From: Pocillopora verrucosa
Taxonomy: Eukaryota > Cnidaria > Anthozoa > Scleractinia > Pocilloporidae
Assembly (NCBI RefSeq): GCF_036669915.1
Contig: NC_089316.1
Location: forward strand, 1,888,743 to 1,952,742
Length of the DNA stretch: 64,000 bases
Direction: 5' to 3'
In this document: positions 35,101 through 48,230 of the stretch, piece after piece
Layout: every line of letters starts with the position of its first letter
Numbering within the stretch: the first letter of the stretch is position 1
The notes under the pieces: generated by a model
Told to the model about the DNA's origin: nothing
The model's database searches: none
Seen by the model: only the letters and a program-made list of their open reading frames with translations
Translations under genes and position numbers: made by a program

Positions 35101-38100
35101 GTTAATTTGCTTATTCTATTGGACCTATAGCCAAAAATTCTAGAGACTGTTACTGTTCATCAGAAATGAAGTTTTTAGTTTTAATTTTGTAGTGGTTTCT
35201 GTAAGATTTTGGTTGGCAGTTGCTGAGGTTTGAATGAAAGCCGGTTGCCGTTGGTCTACTGCATACCTCCTATAAGACCTCTTAACTCCGTCTGTTTAGC
35301 CTGCACCCAGATCCTCTGGACAGAAGGGTCACAGCCGCACGTTACACCATCGGCAACCGCTGATGGAAAGAGTTATTGAAACCCGTGAGATATAGTCGTT
35401 GTATTTTAATGTGTGTGAAGTTTAAACCCACGAAAATGTCACGGAAACAAAAGGACAAACAAACAAACAGCAATGTGAGGCAGTGAAATTTCAAAAAATG
35501 ATGTGACTCAATGGGCGAAGTGCGGCAAAATTTTCGGAATCAGTTTGAAGTTGGGTTTGTCTTGTAGCGTTTCATGATTGGTCGAGTATGCCGCGCGCTT
35601 TTTTTTTTTTTTTTGTATCCAATCACTAGGCATATTGGGCTATCCAATTCAGCATTACCCTTGACATTCGCCACAGCCTTGTTATCGTGTTATTAATGAA
35701 AGTCCAAGTTAATTGTCGTCGTCGTCGTCGTTGTTGTTGTTTTTCCTCTTTATAAATAAAGTTGTGGATGATGAAAGGACAAATACATGAAGAGTTGGAT
35801 CAGTTGGATAATGCGAGAGAATCATACAAACTGGGGGTATGTCTTTAGTTTATCACTCACGCCATGTTCTCTGTCCTTCTATTTTCAATGAAAAGATCAT
35901 TGAAGGATACGGAATTAACCCTTTACACCCTAACATCGGTATGGATATTCCCCATACTGTTTTCTATACATTTTCCAAGGTGTTGACAAGGAGAATTTGT
36001 TTATCAATCAAGAGAATATTTAGTTGGTGATCATTTCCTTTTTTCTTATGACCTTATTGTGTGATGCAGGGGTTTTACTGTTGGGAGAAATTAGATGCTT
36101 GTCACTCACGGGTCAAAGGGTTAAATAAATGTTTTTGGATCTTCGCAGACCAAGAAGTGTCCTCACTCCGTCCCAATCTGGCTATTGTTGGCTAGGCTTG
36201 AAGAAAATGCAGGTATGTAGGGATCGTAATTTGGGTGCTAAAATATGAATGACATAGAGGAACTGTGATATAGATTTTCTTAAACTATATTTACTGAAAT
36301 GGAGTACAATGTATTATATCCTAGGGCACGCCACTAAAGCAAGATCAGTGTTGGAACAGGCGCGACAGAAAAATCCAAAGTGTGCAGAATTATGGTATGA
36401 CTGCGTTCCCTCTTCATCATTTTTGGTGTGAGAGTTTTCGAGTCAGTGAATAGGGTATATCCGGCTTCCAAATGAAGCCACGGGTGTAGGAAAAAGAGGT
36501 TATAGTTGGTGTAGGTGATTGGTTAGGTTAGCCGGCAAAAATCAACGATGAAAACAACGGTACTGCAGTTTATCTTAGGAGCTCTCTAACTGACTACACT
36601 CGTTTTGTGTGTGTGTATAAACATTGAGTCTCCATAAATCAAAGGAAAGTTTCTACAGGTCATTTAGTTCAAATAATACTTAATACTGAAATCTGTATAG
36701 CTCTCAGTTACCCATTCGAGTTTATTCTTGTTTCGAAAGAGAGGATTTGGACGGTTTGAAAATTACACTTTTGAAGCAGTGGTGGCTTTAAAGATCTTCT
36801 CGCGAGGAGAATTACGAATCAAATTATGTCGTTCGAATTGAAGGAGTGCTGTGGAATTCTCATTTTTTCTGTCGTTTCTTCCAGGCTCGAAGCAGTTCGA
36901 ATCGAAACGAGAGGAGAACGAAGAGAATTTGCAAAAACCTTAATGGCCAAAGGTATTGTTGTTGAAGTGACATTAATAAGTGACATTAACGTTCTATTTT
37001 TATAAAATTAATAAGATTGCCTTATTTCATCAAATACTGAAATATTAGCACGTCTGTAGGTCAACTTCAAAATCAGTATTTCTATCATATGATTTTCGAG
37101 TTCCCTGTTTTTGCTTTTTTTTTCGGCGGTGTTATTGTAGATATTACGCTCTATGCTATGTTTCGATGTTCTTACATTCGACTTCCCTAAAAAGAATAGA
37201 GAGAGAAATGTTTGGGAGCGTGTGTGGTCCACCTCCCCCTCGATCTAAGCTGATCACAAAACCCTCCATAACCTCTCTTTCAGCCATGCAAGAATGTCCT
37301 GCTTCAGGCATTCTCTGGGCGGAAGCAATTTTCATGGAGAACAGGCCACAGAGGAAGACTAAAAGTGTTGATGCTCTCAAGAGATGTGAACACGATTCAC
37401 ATGTGCTGCTTGCCGTGGCTAGGTATAAAAATACTTCTAGCACCGTCTTGTTTTAGTATCTGGGCAAAACCACTGGCTTGTCTTCCATCTTCAGACGGCT
37501 TCTTTCCGCTCATTTTACCACAACTGATGGATAATCGCACAATTATTTATATACCGTTGTAGAAATTTGTACCGCAGCCATTCCCTAGTTTTGAGCGGAA
37601 TTGTATGCGTAATTTAGATGTAATCTGCTCAAAGGTTCGTGTCAATTTCACGGGACGTCAGGGACATTTTAACTGAACAGTTCTTAGTCTTGCGTGTAAT
37701 CTGACGAAACAACATGGCGCCTTAAATGATCTGGACGCTTACTATTTCTTGTTTGCCCTTTACTTTCCAACTTATCGACAACCCTAGTATCCTCTGCTGT
37801 GTCTTAAATGTGCTTGATACTTCGTAGGTTGTTTTGGAGCGAAAGAAAAATTAATAAAGCAAGAGAGTGGTTCAACAGGTAAGAATTTGTTTCTTTTGCA
37901 AGTCGAAGTGTCCTTGGCCACATCTCTCCGAAGCGGCAACCGAAGTTGAAAATCGATCTTAAGGAGGAAATTTTCGTCTTGACGTGTTTAAAAATATTTT
38001 ACGTGGGCTCTCACAAAACATAAATAGCTTCTCATTCGAAGCACTCATGATAACTATGAAAGACCGAGATTTTGTATATTTTTAAGTGTTATTATACTGT

Positions 38101-41100
38101 ACGTAAATTTCTAGATTAGTTTGTAACTTTTATTTGTCAATGAACCTCATTTTATTGACTTGTACTGAATTCAAATACCTTGGGGTGATTTTACAAATTA
38201 TTTTGTTTATTATTTCACGTTTTATTAGTTAATTGTAGGTCCACATCAGCCTCATGGCTGCCACTTTTGTGACCTGCATCACTAAATAAAGTCATTGATT
38301 GATTGATTGGGCGACAACGAACGTAAAACTCCAAGTCCCCATAAGGAATGGAACTCTGGACCTTCGGACTTTGCTCTCCGATGTTCTACCACTGAGCCAC
38401 AGAGACTCAGTGGTGAGCAGAGTCAGTACTTTTCCCAGTCCGAGCTATTAAATATATACCTTAGTTTCTATGTTTGTACTTTTGTTTGTCACGTTTTTTT
38501 AGTTCTTTTCTTTTTCTTTTTTTTTTTTTTTAATCAAAGTATTCTTGTGATATTTTCACAGAGCTGTCAAACTCGACCCAGATCTCGGCGACTCGTGGGC
38601 TTGTTTTTACAGATTTGAATTGCAACATGGAACAGAGGTCTGTTTTATTTTGATTTTAGCTGTCAATTACGTAAATGTTTAATTGATAAAATCAATGCTT
38701 TTTATTCGTTTATTCTTTCTTTAACATCGGAGATACATCCCTGTTAAAGTTTCAACTCCATTTTATTTTCATTTGTAGTCTCGTTTGTAGTTACTACTTT
38801 TCTATTATCTGTGTAATTTTTGTTTGTCATTGGTATCAGCTAGTTTTAGTCAACAGGCAAAAAACCGTGCACAATGGATACACTGTTGATAAACCACTAT
38901 AAGTGTTATTAATATCATTATTTTCTCTTTTGAAGTCCTCGTGAAGGAAAGCAAAACTTGCACGAAAAACTTTTAATTTGAACGGAACACCCACCATTTT
39001 GGCACACAGCACACAGCACACATCACTCTCCAAAAACGGGTGCATCCATAATTCATATCGACTTCCGTTCTACACAAGAAGGGATTTAAATTCTTGTCAT
39101 GAAAACTTCAGGTGGTGCTTCTTGTTCAGACTGTAAACGGTGAAGGAATGGTTTTTTGTGGATGGTCTGAGATTTATATTGGAAGCTGACCCAAATGTGA
39201 AAGCCAAGGCAATTTTCGTTTACATACAAGCATTCATGTGGAAGGGAATTTTGTAGTTGATCCAAGAATTAGTGGGCTTAATTTTTTATTAATTAGCGAC
39301 TGTTTAAGTAAACTTCCTCTTAATGAGTAAAACAAAGTAAGGCTTCGAGTTTCCAGACAGAATTGATAATAAGTACCTTTATATCGGTAAATGTGAAAGA
39401 CAATGACTTCGTTGTACGTTCTTATATATTATTTTTCTGTTTTTAACATTTTTTTTCAGTTGCCTGCCAACATTAAACAGTTGCGGCCAAAATGTTTGTG
39501 TTTTATCAATCACGTTTTGGTCTTTGGGGAGAAAATCACGAAATAATTGTGGCTTTGAAGAGATATGCACTATATTCAACTCGAATCGTAACTAGATCCG
39601 ACAGTTTTTCACGCTGCGCACTGTTGAAAATGGCGTTTTCAACGGAAAGCTTTCAGAGTTGTCGAGTTATGTTATGAATATGTGGGCGGTTTCTGGAAAG
39701 ATAGATGGCTGACTTTAATATCGTATTGTTTCCATTGTCAGCGTAATCGCTACAGGAGGTAGTCACGGGGAATAATGTTTACCCAGCTCGTGCAATTTAA
39801 ACCGCAGTTTTTGTTTCTTCACACCAGGTAGAGGCACGATAACTTAAGCGGTGGTAGCTTTAAACCGCGCGCGACGCCCACGCGATTTGTTTATTTTCAG
39901 TGGTTAGCACGCCGCTATGGCTTGTTACTCCCACGCATCACGCCTACATGAAACGCCCACGTGCTGAAATGTCGTCATTTGTTCTGACATCAATATTATT
40001 CATGCTGATTTCCCAAACTTGGAGTCCTTATCTGATCTAGACTGTGGGTCGCTCGCATTTCAAACAGTGTCAAGAGCTCTGAGTTAATACTTTGACTTCA
40101 AAAAATAGATTTTTGTTTTCTTACATTACTGCAAGATTCAAGCTGGTCCTCTGTGTTAGAATTAAAACTAACACTGGTGCAAGATAAGAAAAGCTTCCTC
40201 AGAGTTCAATACAGTGACATGCTCAAGCGATTAATCGTACATTACTTCTTAGGCATTAAACTGTTTAAAGTCGTGTTAATACTTTTAAGATATTTGCGAT
40301 CACTGATATTAGCTGAGGGATATTTTTGCTTCAGTTTTATATAATCACTGATAGCTGCATTGTGTCTTTGATCGCAGCGGTGACAATATCTGCTCTGTAA
40401 ATACTCGAGAACTCAGTATTTTGTTTTCTTTTGAAAATACAGAGTTAATGATCTTTCGTCAACATTATTAGGAATATGTTTTTTTGCTGAGAAGCGTTTA
40501 ATTTAGGTGCTTCTTATAAACTTGGACTTGATTTGACGAATTTCTCCATTTCCTACGGCTAAGGAATTAATTCCAGTAAAAATTGTTGAATATTTTTCAA
40601 ATTGAAGTTAGAGGCATGAAATGTTGCGGTCCGGAAATATTGAATATTTCATGCTCACATGAAATGTACGTCATCAAATAAATCAGTTATTCAACGTACA
40701 ATCAAAATAAACAGACAAAGATTATTCCAGTTCAATTTCCTACAACCATTGTTTTTAGAAATTGCTACATCCTGTGTGGCAAAATTCCTCTCAAAATTCA
40801 AACATTGGTTACACTATTTTTGAATTCTGAAATTTCGTTTGTACAAAGTAGGGAAGCAGAACTTTTGTTTAGTAACACTAAACAAGCCTCGAACGTATTT
40901 GTTATAAATTTGGAATTATTCGCGGAAACTATCAGACTTCTTTGTTTCCCAAATCTTAATCTTGTTGTTGATTAATTTCTTTTCCTCGTCCAGGCTCAAC
41001 AAGAGAGTGTTATGCAACGGTGCGTGCTGGCCGAGCCTCATCATGGGGAGAACTGGTGCGCGGTTTCCAAAGCTATTCCAAACTGGAGGCTCCGAACCAA

Positions 41101-41152
41101 AGATATTCTGGTCATTGTGGCTAAATCGCTGAAATCCATTGAGAAGGAATAA
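26177..41152 (+). CDS. PRPF6: Pre-mRNA processing factor 6 (U4/U6.U5 tri-snRNP)
   Basis: PRPF6 bridges U5 and U4/U6 snRNPs in the spliceosome. I traced 31 exons, in phase, to 937 aa (human 941): 26177-26256, 26378-26437, 26739-26832, 27280-27398, 27521-27599, 27722-27816, 27933-28014, 28276-28419, 28811-28905, 29031-29095, 29565-29692, 30438-30564, 30823-30941, 31273-31320, 31423-31537, 31913-32021, 32264-32333, 32690-32811, 33464-33557, 33892-34013, 34373-34415, 34885-34935, 35032-35082, 35762-35836, 36149-36212, 36325-36394, 36885-36952, 37284-37422, 37828-37878, 38562-38637, 40994-41152. The N-terminal PRP1 domain has [46 protein letters not shown] and [14 protein letters not shown] repeats follow ([70 protein letters not shown]). 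AATAAA at about 42147 is a likely poly(A) signal. Confidence 0.96.
26540..26630 (-). repeat. Partial family A repeat (one end only)
   Basis: TTTGGGTATTCTCATTACTTGTTTGCTGGATAATGTAAGGATATTATAGGGAGAAATTACG...CTTCTGGGAGTTAAAGGG matches the right half of the copy at 28467-28677; the left half is missing. Confidence 0.55.
28467..28677 (-). repeat. Diverged family A repeat in a PRPF6 intron
   Basis: TTAACTGCTTAACTCCCAAGATT to CACTTCTGGGAGTTAAAGGGTTAA. The interior is diverged (GATAAGTTTGAGTATTCTCATTACCTG, ATTGGGAGAAG). A half copy of the same subtype lies at about 26540-26630. Confidence 0.65.
33225..33335. repeat. AT-rich trinucleotide (ATG/ATA/ATT) low-complexity tract
   Basis: A run of ATGATGATGATAGTAACAAG, AATAATCATCATAATAATTATAATAATG and related units in a PRPF6 intron. 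Probably a decayed microsatellite. Confidence 0.7.
35715..35741. repeat. (GTC)n(GTT)n microsatellite
   Basis: Five or six GTC units pass into four GTT units, 20 bp before the exon at 35762. Confidence 0.85.
35915..36124 (+). repeat. Family B repeat, full length, in a PRPF6 intron
   Basis: TTAACCCTTTACACCCTAACATCGG to TCACGGGTCAAAGGGTTAA, a clear terminal inverted repeat. The interior has GATATTCCCCATACTG, GACAAGGAGAATTTG and GGTGATCATTTCC. It ends 24 bp before the exon at 36149. Confidence 0.75.
38215..38308 (+). mobile_element. LINE-like 3' end with (ATTG)n tail
   Basis: GCATCACTAAATAAAGTCATTGATTGATTGATTG has an AATAAA signal followed by an ATTG repeat tail, which is the usual form of some non-LTR retrotransposon 3' ends. 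No ORF remains. Another SINE-like element follows directly. Confidence 0.45.
38328..38418 (-). repeat. tRNA-derived SINE head, minus strand
   Basis: Read on the minus strand: GTGGCTCAGTGGTAGAACATC (A-box-like, TGGCTCAGTGGT) then GGTCCAGAGTTCCATTCC (B-box-like, GTTCNATTCC), spaced as in a tRNA. The acceptor stem does not pair convincingly, so this is a SINE head and not a working tRNA gene. Confidence 0.5.
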
Positions 41153-44100
41153 CGGTAATGAAGTGTAGATAGGTAACATGATGTGGTGCGACGTCCTGGA
41201 TGGATTGAACAGTTCATCGCTCGCGTAGACTGCTATTTAGGGAGAGATCTCTTCAAGAACGACGCACCGCACGCGCGTGTTTGTAAATACACGCGTGTGT
41301 AACTCGCGGAAAGACCGACCTTACAACAGACTGTTGTATACTAGTAACTCTTATTAAAGGGAGAAAGGCCCATTTTCACTCACTGTAAGATATCAACGAC
41401 AACGTTCTTGTTTTTGCATCAATATTACGACAGAATTCTCTTGTTCTCTTGTTCTCTTGTCACCACCTCTGGGTTTTGTTCAAATCATGTTAGACTCAGA
41501 ATTAAAAAGGACTCGTAGTCTCAGGTCTTCTTTAAAAGGAGCTGTTTGATATACTTTTTATCAACGCTAGAAATGCGTTATTGCAAATGAAACAGATTGA
41601 AACATCAGATTTTATGGTACCTACCATATTTGTTACTCCCAAGTTTTCTTCAACCTTTTCGACAAGTTTTCTACATAATTTAGGATGGAAAAAAAATGTA
41701 GTATTTTTCCTTGACAGACCGCTCGCCTATAACTAACTTTCCAGGTTTGTAACGAAAAAAAACTTTTAAACGAAAACAATTGCTTGTAAGGACTCCTTTC
41801 AAAGAAACTGTGACTGATTTTCGAGGGGAATTATATTCCAACAAGTTTGATTTGATACTATTGGCTTGAATTTCTTATACTTTTATTATGAATACTTTGT
41901 GTTTACTTCTTTTTTCGGTGAGCGTATCTTTTTTTCTGATTTTAAAACGTATTTCTCCTACTTCGTTACTGACGTGAAGTTGTCTTGGGGTTATGAAGCG
42001 CATAGATACTTTGACGCTGTTGTTAGCAGTTTTTGCTCTGCCATCTGCTCTTTGCAGGAACGTGTGTACCGTGTGATATTACCCAGACCAATTTATTAAC
42101 TGACTCTATGTAATATAAGTTCATGAAATGTGTATTTTATAATGCGCAATAAAGCCATGAAAATGATGATGGAAAATTAAGATGACGTCTGATAGATTCC
42201 TGCCAGATGCTACCAATATGAACCAGGCTTTATTAGTGAAAAAAATATGCTAGGGTAAACCAAAACTGCAAAAAGAGGCCGGCATCTTTTATTTAAAAAT
42301 TTACGTTCTATTGTGGTACGTATTATTTTTCCTCTCTTTTCTGTTAATGGGAGTCGTTGATTTAATTAGAACTTTCGATGCAGTGTTGTTTGATGTTTGT
42401 TCTCGAAAGAAAAGAATGAAATATTTGCCCTGCTTGCCAGACCGAAGAACTCTTTTTGTTTTGATTAAGGAATTAAGAAACATGAATAAAAACAATTTTT
42501 ATTGTTCTCCACCTTGATTTTTATCATCGTTACAAATTGTGTTAATCGTTCCTGATTTGTAATGCTTTGTTCAACGTCGCTCGCCAGTGTTTGTGATATC
42601 GAAGCCCCGGCCTGTGTCGATAAGATCTGTGCGCTTCAAAATTGTATGGAAATAAAAACACAATTGTTAAGTGTATTACGACTAGGGAAACACCAAAATG
42701 TAGCCGCCATCTCTTAATTGCCCGACAAAATGACAAAAAATATTAATAAAAAATCAGCCCTAATCATCTGTGGTGAAGTGTTTGTATCGAGAGAATACAG
42801 GGAAATTGTCTAGCAAGCTCTGGCGGGGAATCTTTTCATTGATACAAAAACCTTATCTTGTTGTTTTCGTGGTATTCATAATAGGATAGTTTTAAGCCCT
42901 TAATGTCACAGGTGTTCGTGAAACCTGTTTCTGTGGTCAAATCTGTCTGTCGTGTAGACAGCCATCTTCTTGTTTGTTTTTCGTTTTTCCTAGAATTCTC
43001 CGGACCAAATTAGTTTGGTGGGAGTTCTTGTTAATATGACGCCTTTACTTCCGTTTATTATCAGGAACTCAGCTTAATTTATTACCTTCCACGTTGTGGT
43101 TTCTCAACTTTTTAGCAGGCGTTTTTCATCTAAAAGCGTATGAAAAACTATTGATGATTTTAAATTGCATGCATTTGTCAGACCTGTCGGGTGATGTCTA
43201 CTATATTGCGACAGCAACTTGAAGAAACTGTCCACGAAAATAAAAATTTGGATAAAAACTAAAGATCATCTTGTTGCTATCTTTTTATGTTTCTTTCTCA
43301 ATTCTCCCAAAAATTTCAATAGATTATAATCTCTTATCTACGATTCAGCCCAAGAAACCATAGACAAAACGACTCATTAGTTAGTTTCTGCTTTTTAAAG
43401 TGCTTTAAACTTAAAATGTATTTCGGGTCAGGTCGAATGTTTACAATTGTTTTATAGCTCCAGGGCTTTTATACACTCCCTCTGTTTCACTTTCGTGACA
43501 AGATACTGTTTTCAATAAATTGAATCTTGATACAAGACGAACTTCTATTATCTATAATAACGTGCAACACAAAAAATGAAACATCTTAGACTAATAGGTT
43601 GTAATCAGCTAATCTTTGACGCTTTCGGCGTATTGAGGAATCACTTTTTCAATTGCCTAAGAAAATCGATTAATTGAGCTAAGTCAGTCCCAAAAACAAA
43701 CTTAATTTCCAGAGCAGGCCGCCAGTTTAACCGCTTAAGTCGTTTACTTCTCCCTTTCACTCCCAAGATCTCATCAGTAATTCTCTTTACTTTTTCTCAA
43801 GATCTCATCAGTAATTCTCCTCACTATCTCCCTTAAAATTCTTTGAAGTTAGTTTGAAGAATTTGGTATTGGATCAACCAATAATCCCCTAATTGATATT
43901 TTTCTATATTCCCATCCCTTGTCTGTTTGATATTGTACTGATGTTGTAAGGATGTTGTCACTCGTGGGAATTAGGGAGTTAAACAATGATTCCTGTGTCA
44001 AAAACTTTGCTTACGGGTCGGAGTTGTAAACCTTTTGGATCGACTTCTCTTTACTGTTTGGTACCCCAAAATTCCTTTTGATTAAGAGAGCTGATCAAAA

Positions 44101-47100
44101 CGCCAGACCGTCTGAATGTTTTCAAAAATCCATTTTCAAAATTTTGTGCAATTAATTGAGAATAAGAAGCAAAGCGATGTTTTTCTTATCGCGTGACCTC
44201 TCCTGTCTGGTTTTTATGGAACTTTGATGGTTTTTTTTTCTTGCTATTTTTTAAATGGTTTTTCTTATTAAGAACTGAAAGGGGTTCTGTAGGCTCTGAC
44301 GGTCGCTAGTGGATGAATTATTTTCCAATATGGCCACTAAAAGGGTTTTAATTACTAAAGGACATCGAAAACGGAGAAAACCATAACTTGTTATGTATGT
44401 CTTCACGAGTCTTTAGATTTTATTCGACGCCTTCATCTGATATGCGCGCAATATTTTTAAGTTCTTTCTACCTAAGACAGGTCTCAACAAAGACTCCAAA
44501 ACTGAGTCACCTTTATAAAAGTTTATTTAAAGCAAGAGAGCAAAGCATGTGACGGTTCATTTCTTTCGTCTGTAATATACCTTAACGAAGGTTAAACAGG
44601 CGAATGTGATTTTTCCAGGGACTTTTTAAAGTTAATATTAATGTTATCCCAACGGTTGCGTGCAAATAACGTGCATTTATAGAAAACCAGGCTCGTGCGA
44701 GACGGTTACCAGCACTTTGTTCTTCAAAGATAAAGAAGACTTCCTTTCTTCTTCTTCCTTTTTTTTTTTTGTTATTGTCAATTTTTTTTTTTTTGAAAGC
44801 ACCAGCTGTTTTTTCGTTTGGCGCAATAAGAACTCTATTAAGACACTTTCGAATTGATTACCTAAACCGAAGGCACGGAAGATAAACATCTTTGTTAATT
44901 TTCTCGTCAAACTTCTTTTAGTTCTAACAATTTTTTGCACTCTTCCTGCGCGAATTTATTTTTTTATTTTCTTTCTTTCAAAGGAACCCATTAAAACATG
45001 TCGTGCACGTTGGTCAAACTTTACAGCTGTCACGCCTATGACACAAAGTACATTTACATTTTGTTTAATTGCATGTACCAAACTTTTGTGAACGTAATTT
45101 ATCAAAATCTTCAACCCTCCAGCAGGGCTGCTCGCCAAACCACTTGTCAGAATAGTTGACAAGAAATTGTTTTGCCCCCTTGCGAGACAGAGCTGAAATT
45201 ATCTAATACTTATTCACGCGTGTGAAGCTGCATCTTCACTTAAAGGAACGGAACAAAAGCCGAAGTTGCAACACTATGATAATTGTCTTTAAAAAACAAA
45301 AAAAAATATTGCTGACGCATTTATTTCCTTTCTTCTCGAGTTTCCGATGGTGAAAATTTTATGATGATGCTGAATTTTATTCGCTGTGGGAGCTTCAAAA
45401 AATGGCCAAGCGAATGGAGTTGTCTTATCTCTTCAGACAGCAACCTAGCAATATGAATAACTAATTTCTCAATCCGGCGGCATTCGACATTTTTCTGTAA
45501 TCCAAGAAATGCCAACGGGTCTTGGCTAATGAGCCGGAATGAAAAGTTGTGTAAATACAGGGTTGAGCAGTAATTAATAGAGATAGAAGTTGTATTGAGC
45601 AGGCTTTGAAAACCTGCGGAGCGGGAATTGTATCTACTGTTTGGCATTCAATTTCGAGGCGTTGTAACTCGGTGAAAAAATAGATTCTCAACGTCAAAGT
45701 GGTGTTTTCTTTCCCTTTTGTTTGTTTGTTTTTTGTTTCTTTTTGTACTAATTTTCATGAAAAAGCCACGATGCATGTCATGAGGTTTTATGTCGTTTTT
45801 TTTTTTTTTTTTTTGTGCATTAAAATTTTGGCAAACCCAGAATCAAGATAATTTTAGTTGTGTTTATTATCCTCATGCGACCCTTTCTCATTATAGTACA
45901 CAGTATTTGAAATTCGCTTTACAAAACGCGTTACTTTAAAGAATTCCCTCAGTTTTTCGTGCAAAACAAAAGTTCACGAACACGAGCGAGCGTTACATGT
46001 GAAATTTACAAATGAAAGTAGTCTCTCAAATGTACTTTGTTTGTCTCTTACGTAAAAACATGGGTTCTTCCAAATGGGACGATGAATAATTGATGTTGCA
46101 AAATAGCAAATAACATTGCTCAGAATAAAGCGCTCTGAGACATCGACAAAATGGGAATACGTTTAGATGGAAAGTTAAGAGTTGTCGGTCAGCATGAAGC
46201 AGTAAAATTCGTAGTAAATACAATTTGAACAACGTTTCATTTGACTATATTTTACGAAAACATGTCTCCTTTTTCTAAACGTATTTTCCGATGAAAATAT
46301 ACACCTATTGATTGCATTTGTTTCTTTGCTAAGGCCAAACATTGAAAAATGTTTATGTTCGCATCTCTAGAATTGAATTCGTATAAAATTTTGAAACGTA
46401 TTAGCTTTACACTTAAAATCAAACTTTTGAGCGTATTTCTTAACGAAACGATCTTTAAATTTTCGAAGATCTAAACAGGAAAAACCATAGCGTATTGTTT
46501 CGTCTCTGTGAGAATTAGTTATTTTTTTCTCCTTTCTCTTGTGCAACACATTTTATGTCAGTTGCCACAGCGACATGGTGAACGCTTAGAAACGCGTGTA
46601 ATTAACGTTTTTCATCAGGGCGGTAGACCGTCTTGAAAAGCTGTTTACAATGGACAAAAAAATTCTCGAGTTTGAAACGCCGATATTCACGTACATCTTT
46701 CTTATTTACAAATCTCTGACGTTCTCACAAGTAAAAAGAAAACACTACTTGTAATTTGAAGGTAAAAAAAAACCTGTCTTTTTTTCATGTCGTACTAAAT
46801 ATTTGTAGAAAATGCTTTCAGCGTCCTATTGGGTTTTTGTTGACGGAATTGTGTGTATTCATAATTTTCCCGTATGTTAGCGTTCTGTGCGCGACGAATT
46901 CGAAATTTGCCGTTGTTTAAAACAAGTGGTAACCGTTTCGTATGTCTCGTTTGGATTTGGGAGTTTCAAATAAATTAAAGAGGATGTTAAATTTCAAAAC
47001 AGGCTGATTTAGCCACGTATGATTTCAATGACATAGCGGGAACTCTGCCTATTTATGCTTTCTACACCTCCGATGGATCATAACAAAAAACAAAAAAGCG

Positions 47101-48230
47101 AAAAAAATTTAAGACAAAATCTACAATACCCTTTGTTTCGTAGAAAGTTTTAATTTCACTTTTTTTCCGCTCTAAAGCTCGCTTTAAATACATGTGTGCA
47201 ATTTATTTTAGAAGATTCGTATTTAAGAAACGCATCCGTAGACGAAATATTTGCATCTCGATTACAGTGTGAAAACACTCTAGCATTTTTCTGGTGTACT
47301 ATAAAAAATATATTTTACAAACATCGATTGGAGGGTAATTTTATATACACTAGCAAATGTAGAATCACGTTGAGTGGTCCACGTTTTTGGTAGTGAAATT
47401 GGAACAGCAAATACTTCATTTCTTATACAAAATGATACAAAATTCCCTTTCTGTTCGTCGGAGAAGTGATTCATGCGAAAAATCCCGGTCATAAAATATT
47501 CACATCAAGAACTCTCGATTTTGTTACTATCGGGCGTTTTTCGACAAATTTGACTTGTATTTAAAACCCCTTTAACTCCCCTAATCGCGATCCAGGCTGA
47601 TCGGAGGTAACATAAAAAGCCGTTATTTTTACCGTGAAGTTTTTGTTAGAGTTCTTGTACACAAATTTTTTCTTTTGGCATATGATAAATCTGTCTGCAT
47701 ACAAATGATATGATTAATTAAACTTTCATGGCGCGGTAACAGGTGGTAGATTTTGCTATCACCGACCAGAATCATTTTGTTTGATTGAATTTTACTTTGT
47801 AAAATTGTTCAGAACCTTATCTTTGCAAGCCATAGCCTTTGAAATTATTAGCCAGCGTTTTAGGCTAAGAGAAAGCTATTTTGTGAAAAACGCATTTCAA
47901 ACAACAAAATACACAGCCAATTAAAATTTTCAATGTTTTGGCGTCCATCCTCGTTTATCTTGCAAACGGCTCTAGCATGGCTTTCCGACGCCGAACGAGC
48001 GAGCTTATCAATAAAGTAACTCCCATACCTATTTTGGCTCGCTCGCGACGCTACTGATAACTAAAAAAACAAGCGGTGTTCGTAGACCAAACTAAGAAAT
48101 GAGTTCTATAATTTACATAGTCGAAAAATATTCTATTTCGTGAAAGTTTTTCTTACCAGTTTGATTAATAAAACGAGCGGCTTAATTTAAAGTTACCGCT
48201 TGTGTGGAATGAATCACACGAAGACTTTAG
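41153..48230. other. Gene-poor stretch of about 7 kb
   Basis: The first kilobase is probably PRPF6 3' UTR (AATAAA at about 42147). The last part probably includes the 3' UTR of the minus-strand potassium channel. Between them I see only short ORFs of at most 108 codons, with no family resemblance and no splice pattern. A family A repeat lies at 43750-43983. GCCGCCATCTC at 42704-42714 is a lone YY1-type element. Homopolymer T runs are frequent. I see no RNA gene. Confidence 0.55.
43750..43983 (-). repeat. Family A repeat with an internal duplication
   Basis: Starts CCCTTTCACTCCCAAGATCTC and ends GTGGGAATTAGGGAGTTAAA. CAAGATCTCATCAGTAATTCTC is present twice, 43 bp apart, so this copy has a short tandem duplication in its left part. 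Confidence 0.7.

Noticed and set aside
45321-45647. 108-codon minus-strand ORF in the gene-poor stretch
   Set aside because: No recognisable domain, no splice partners, and codon use like random AT-rich DNA.
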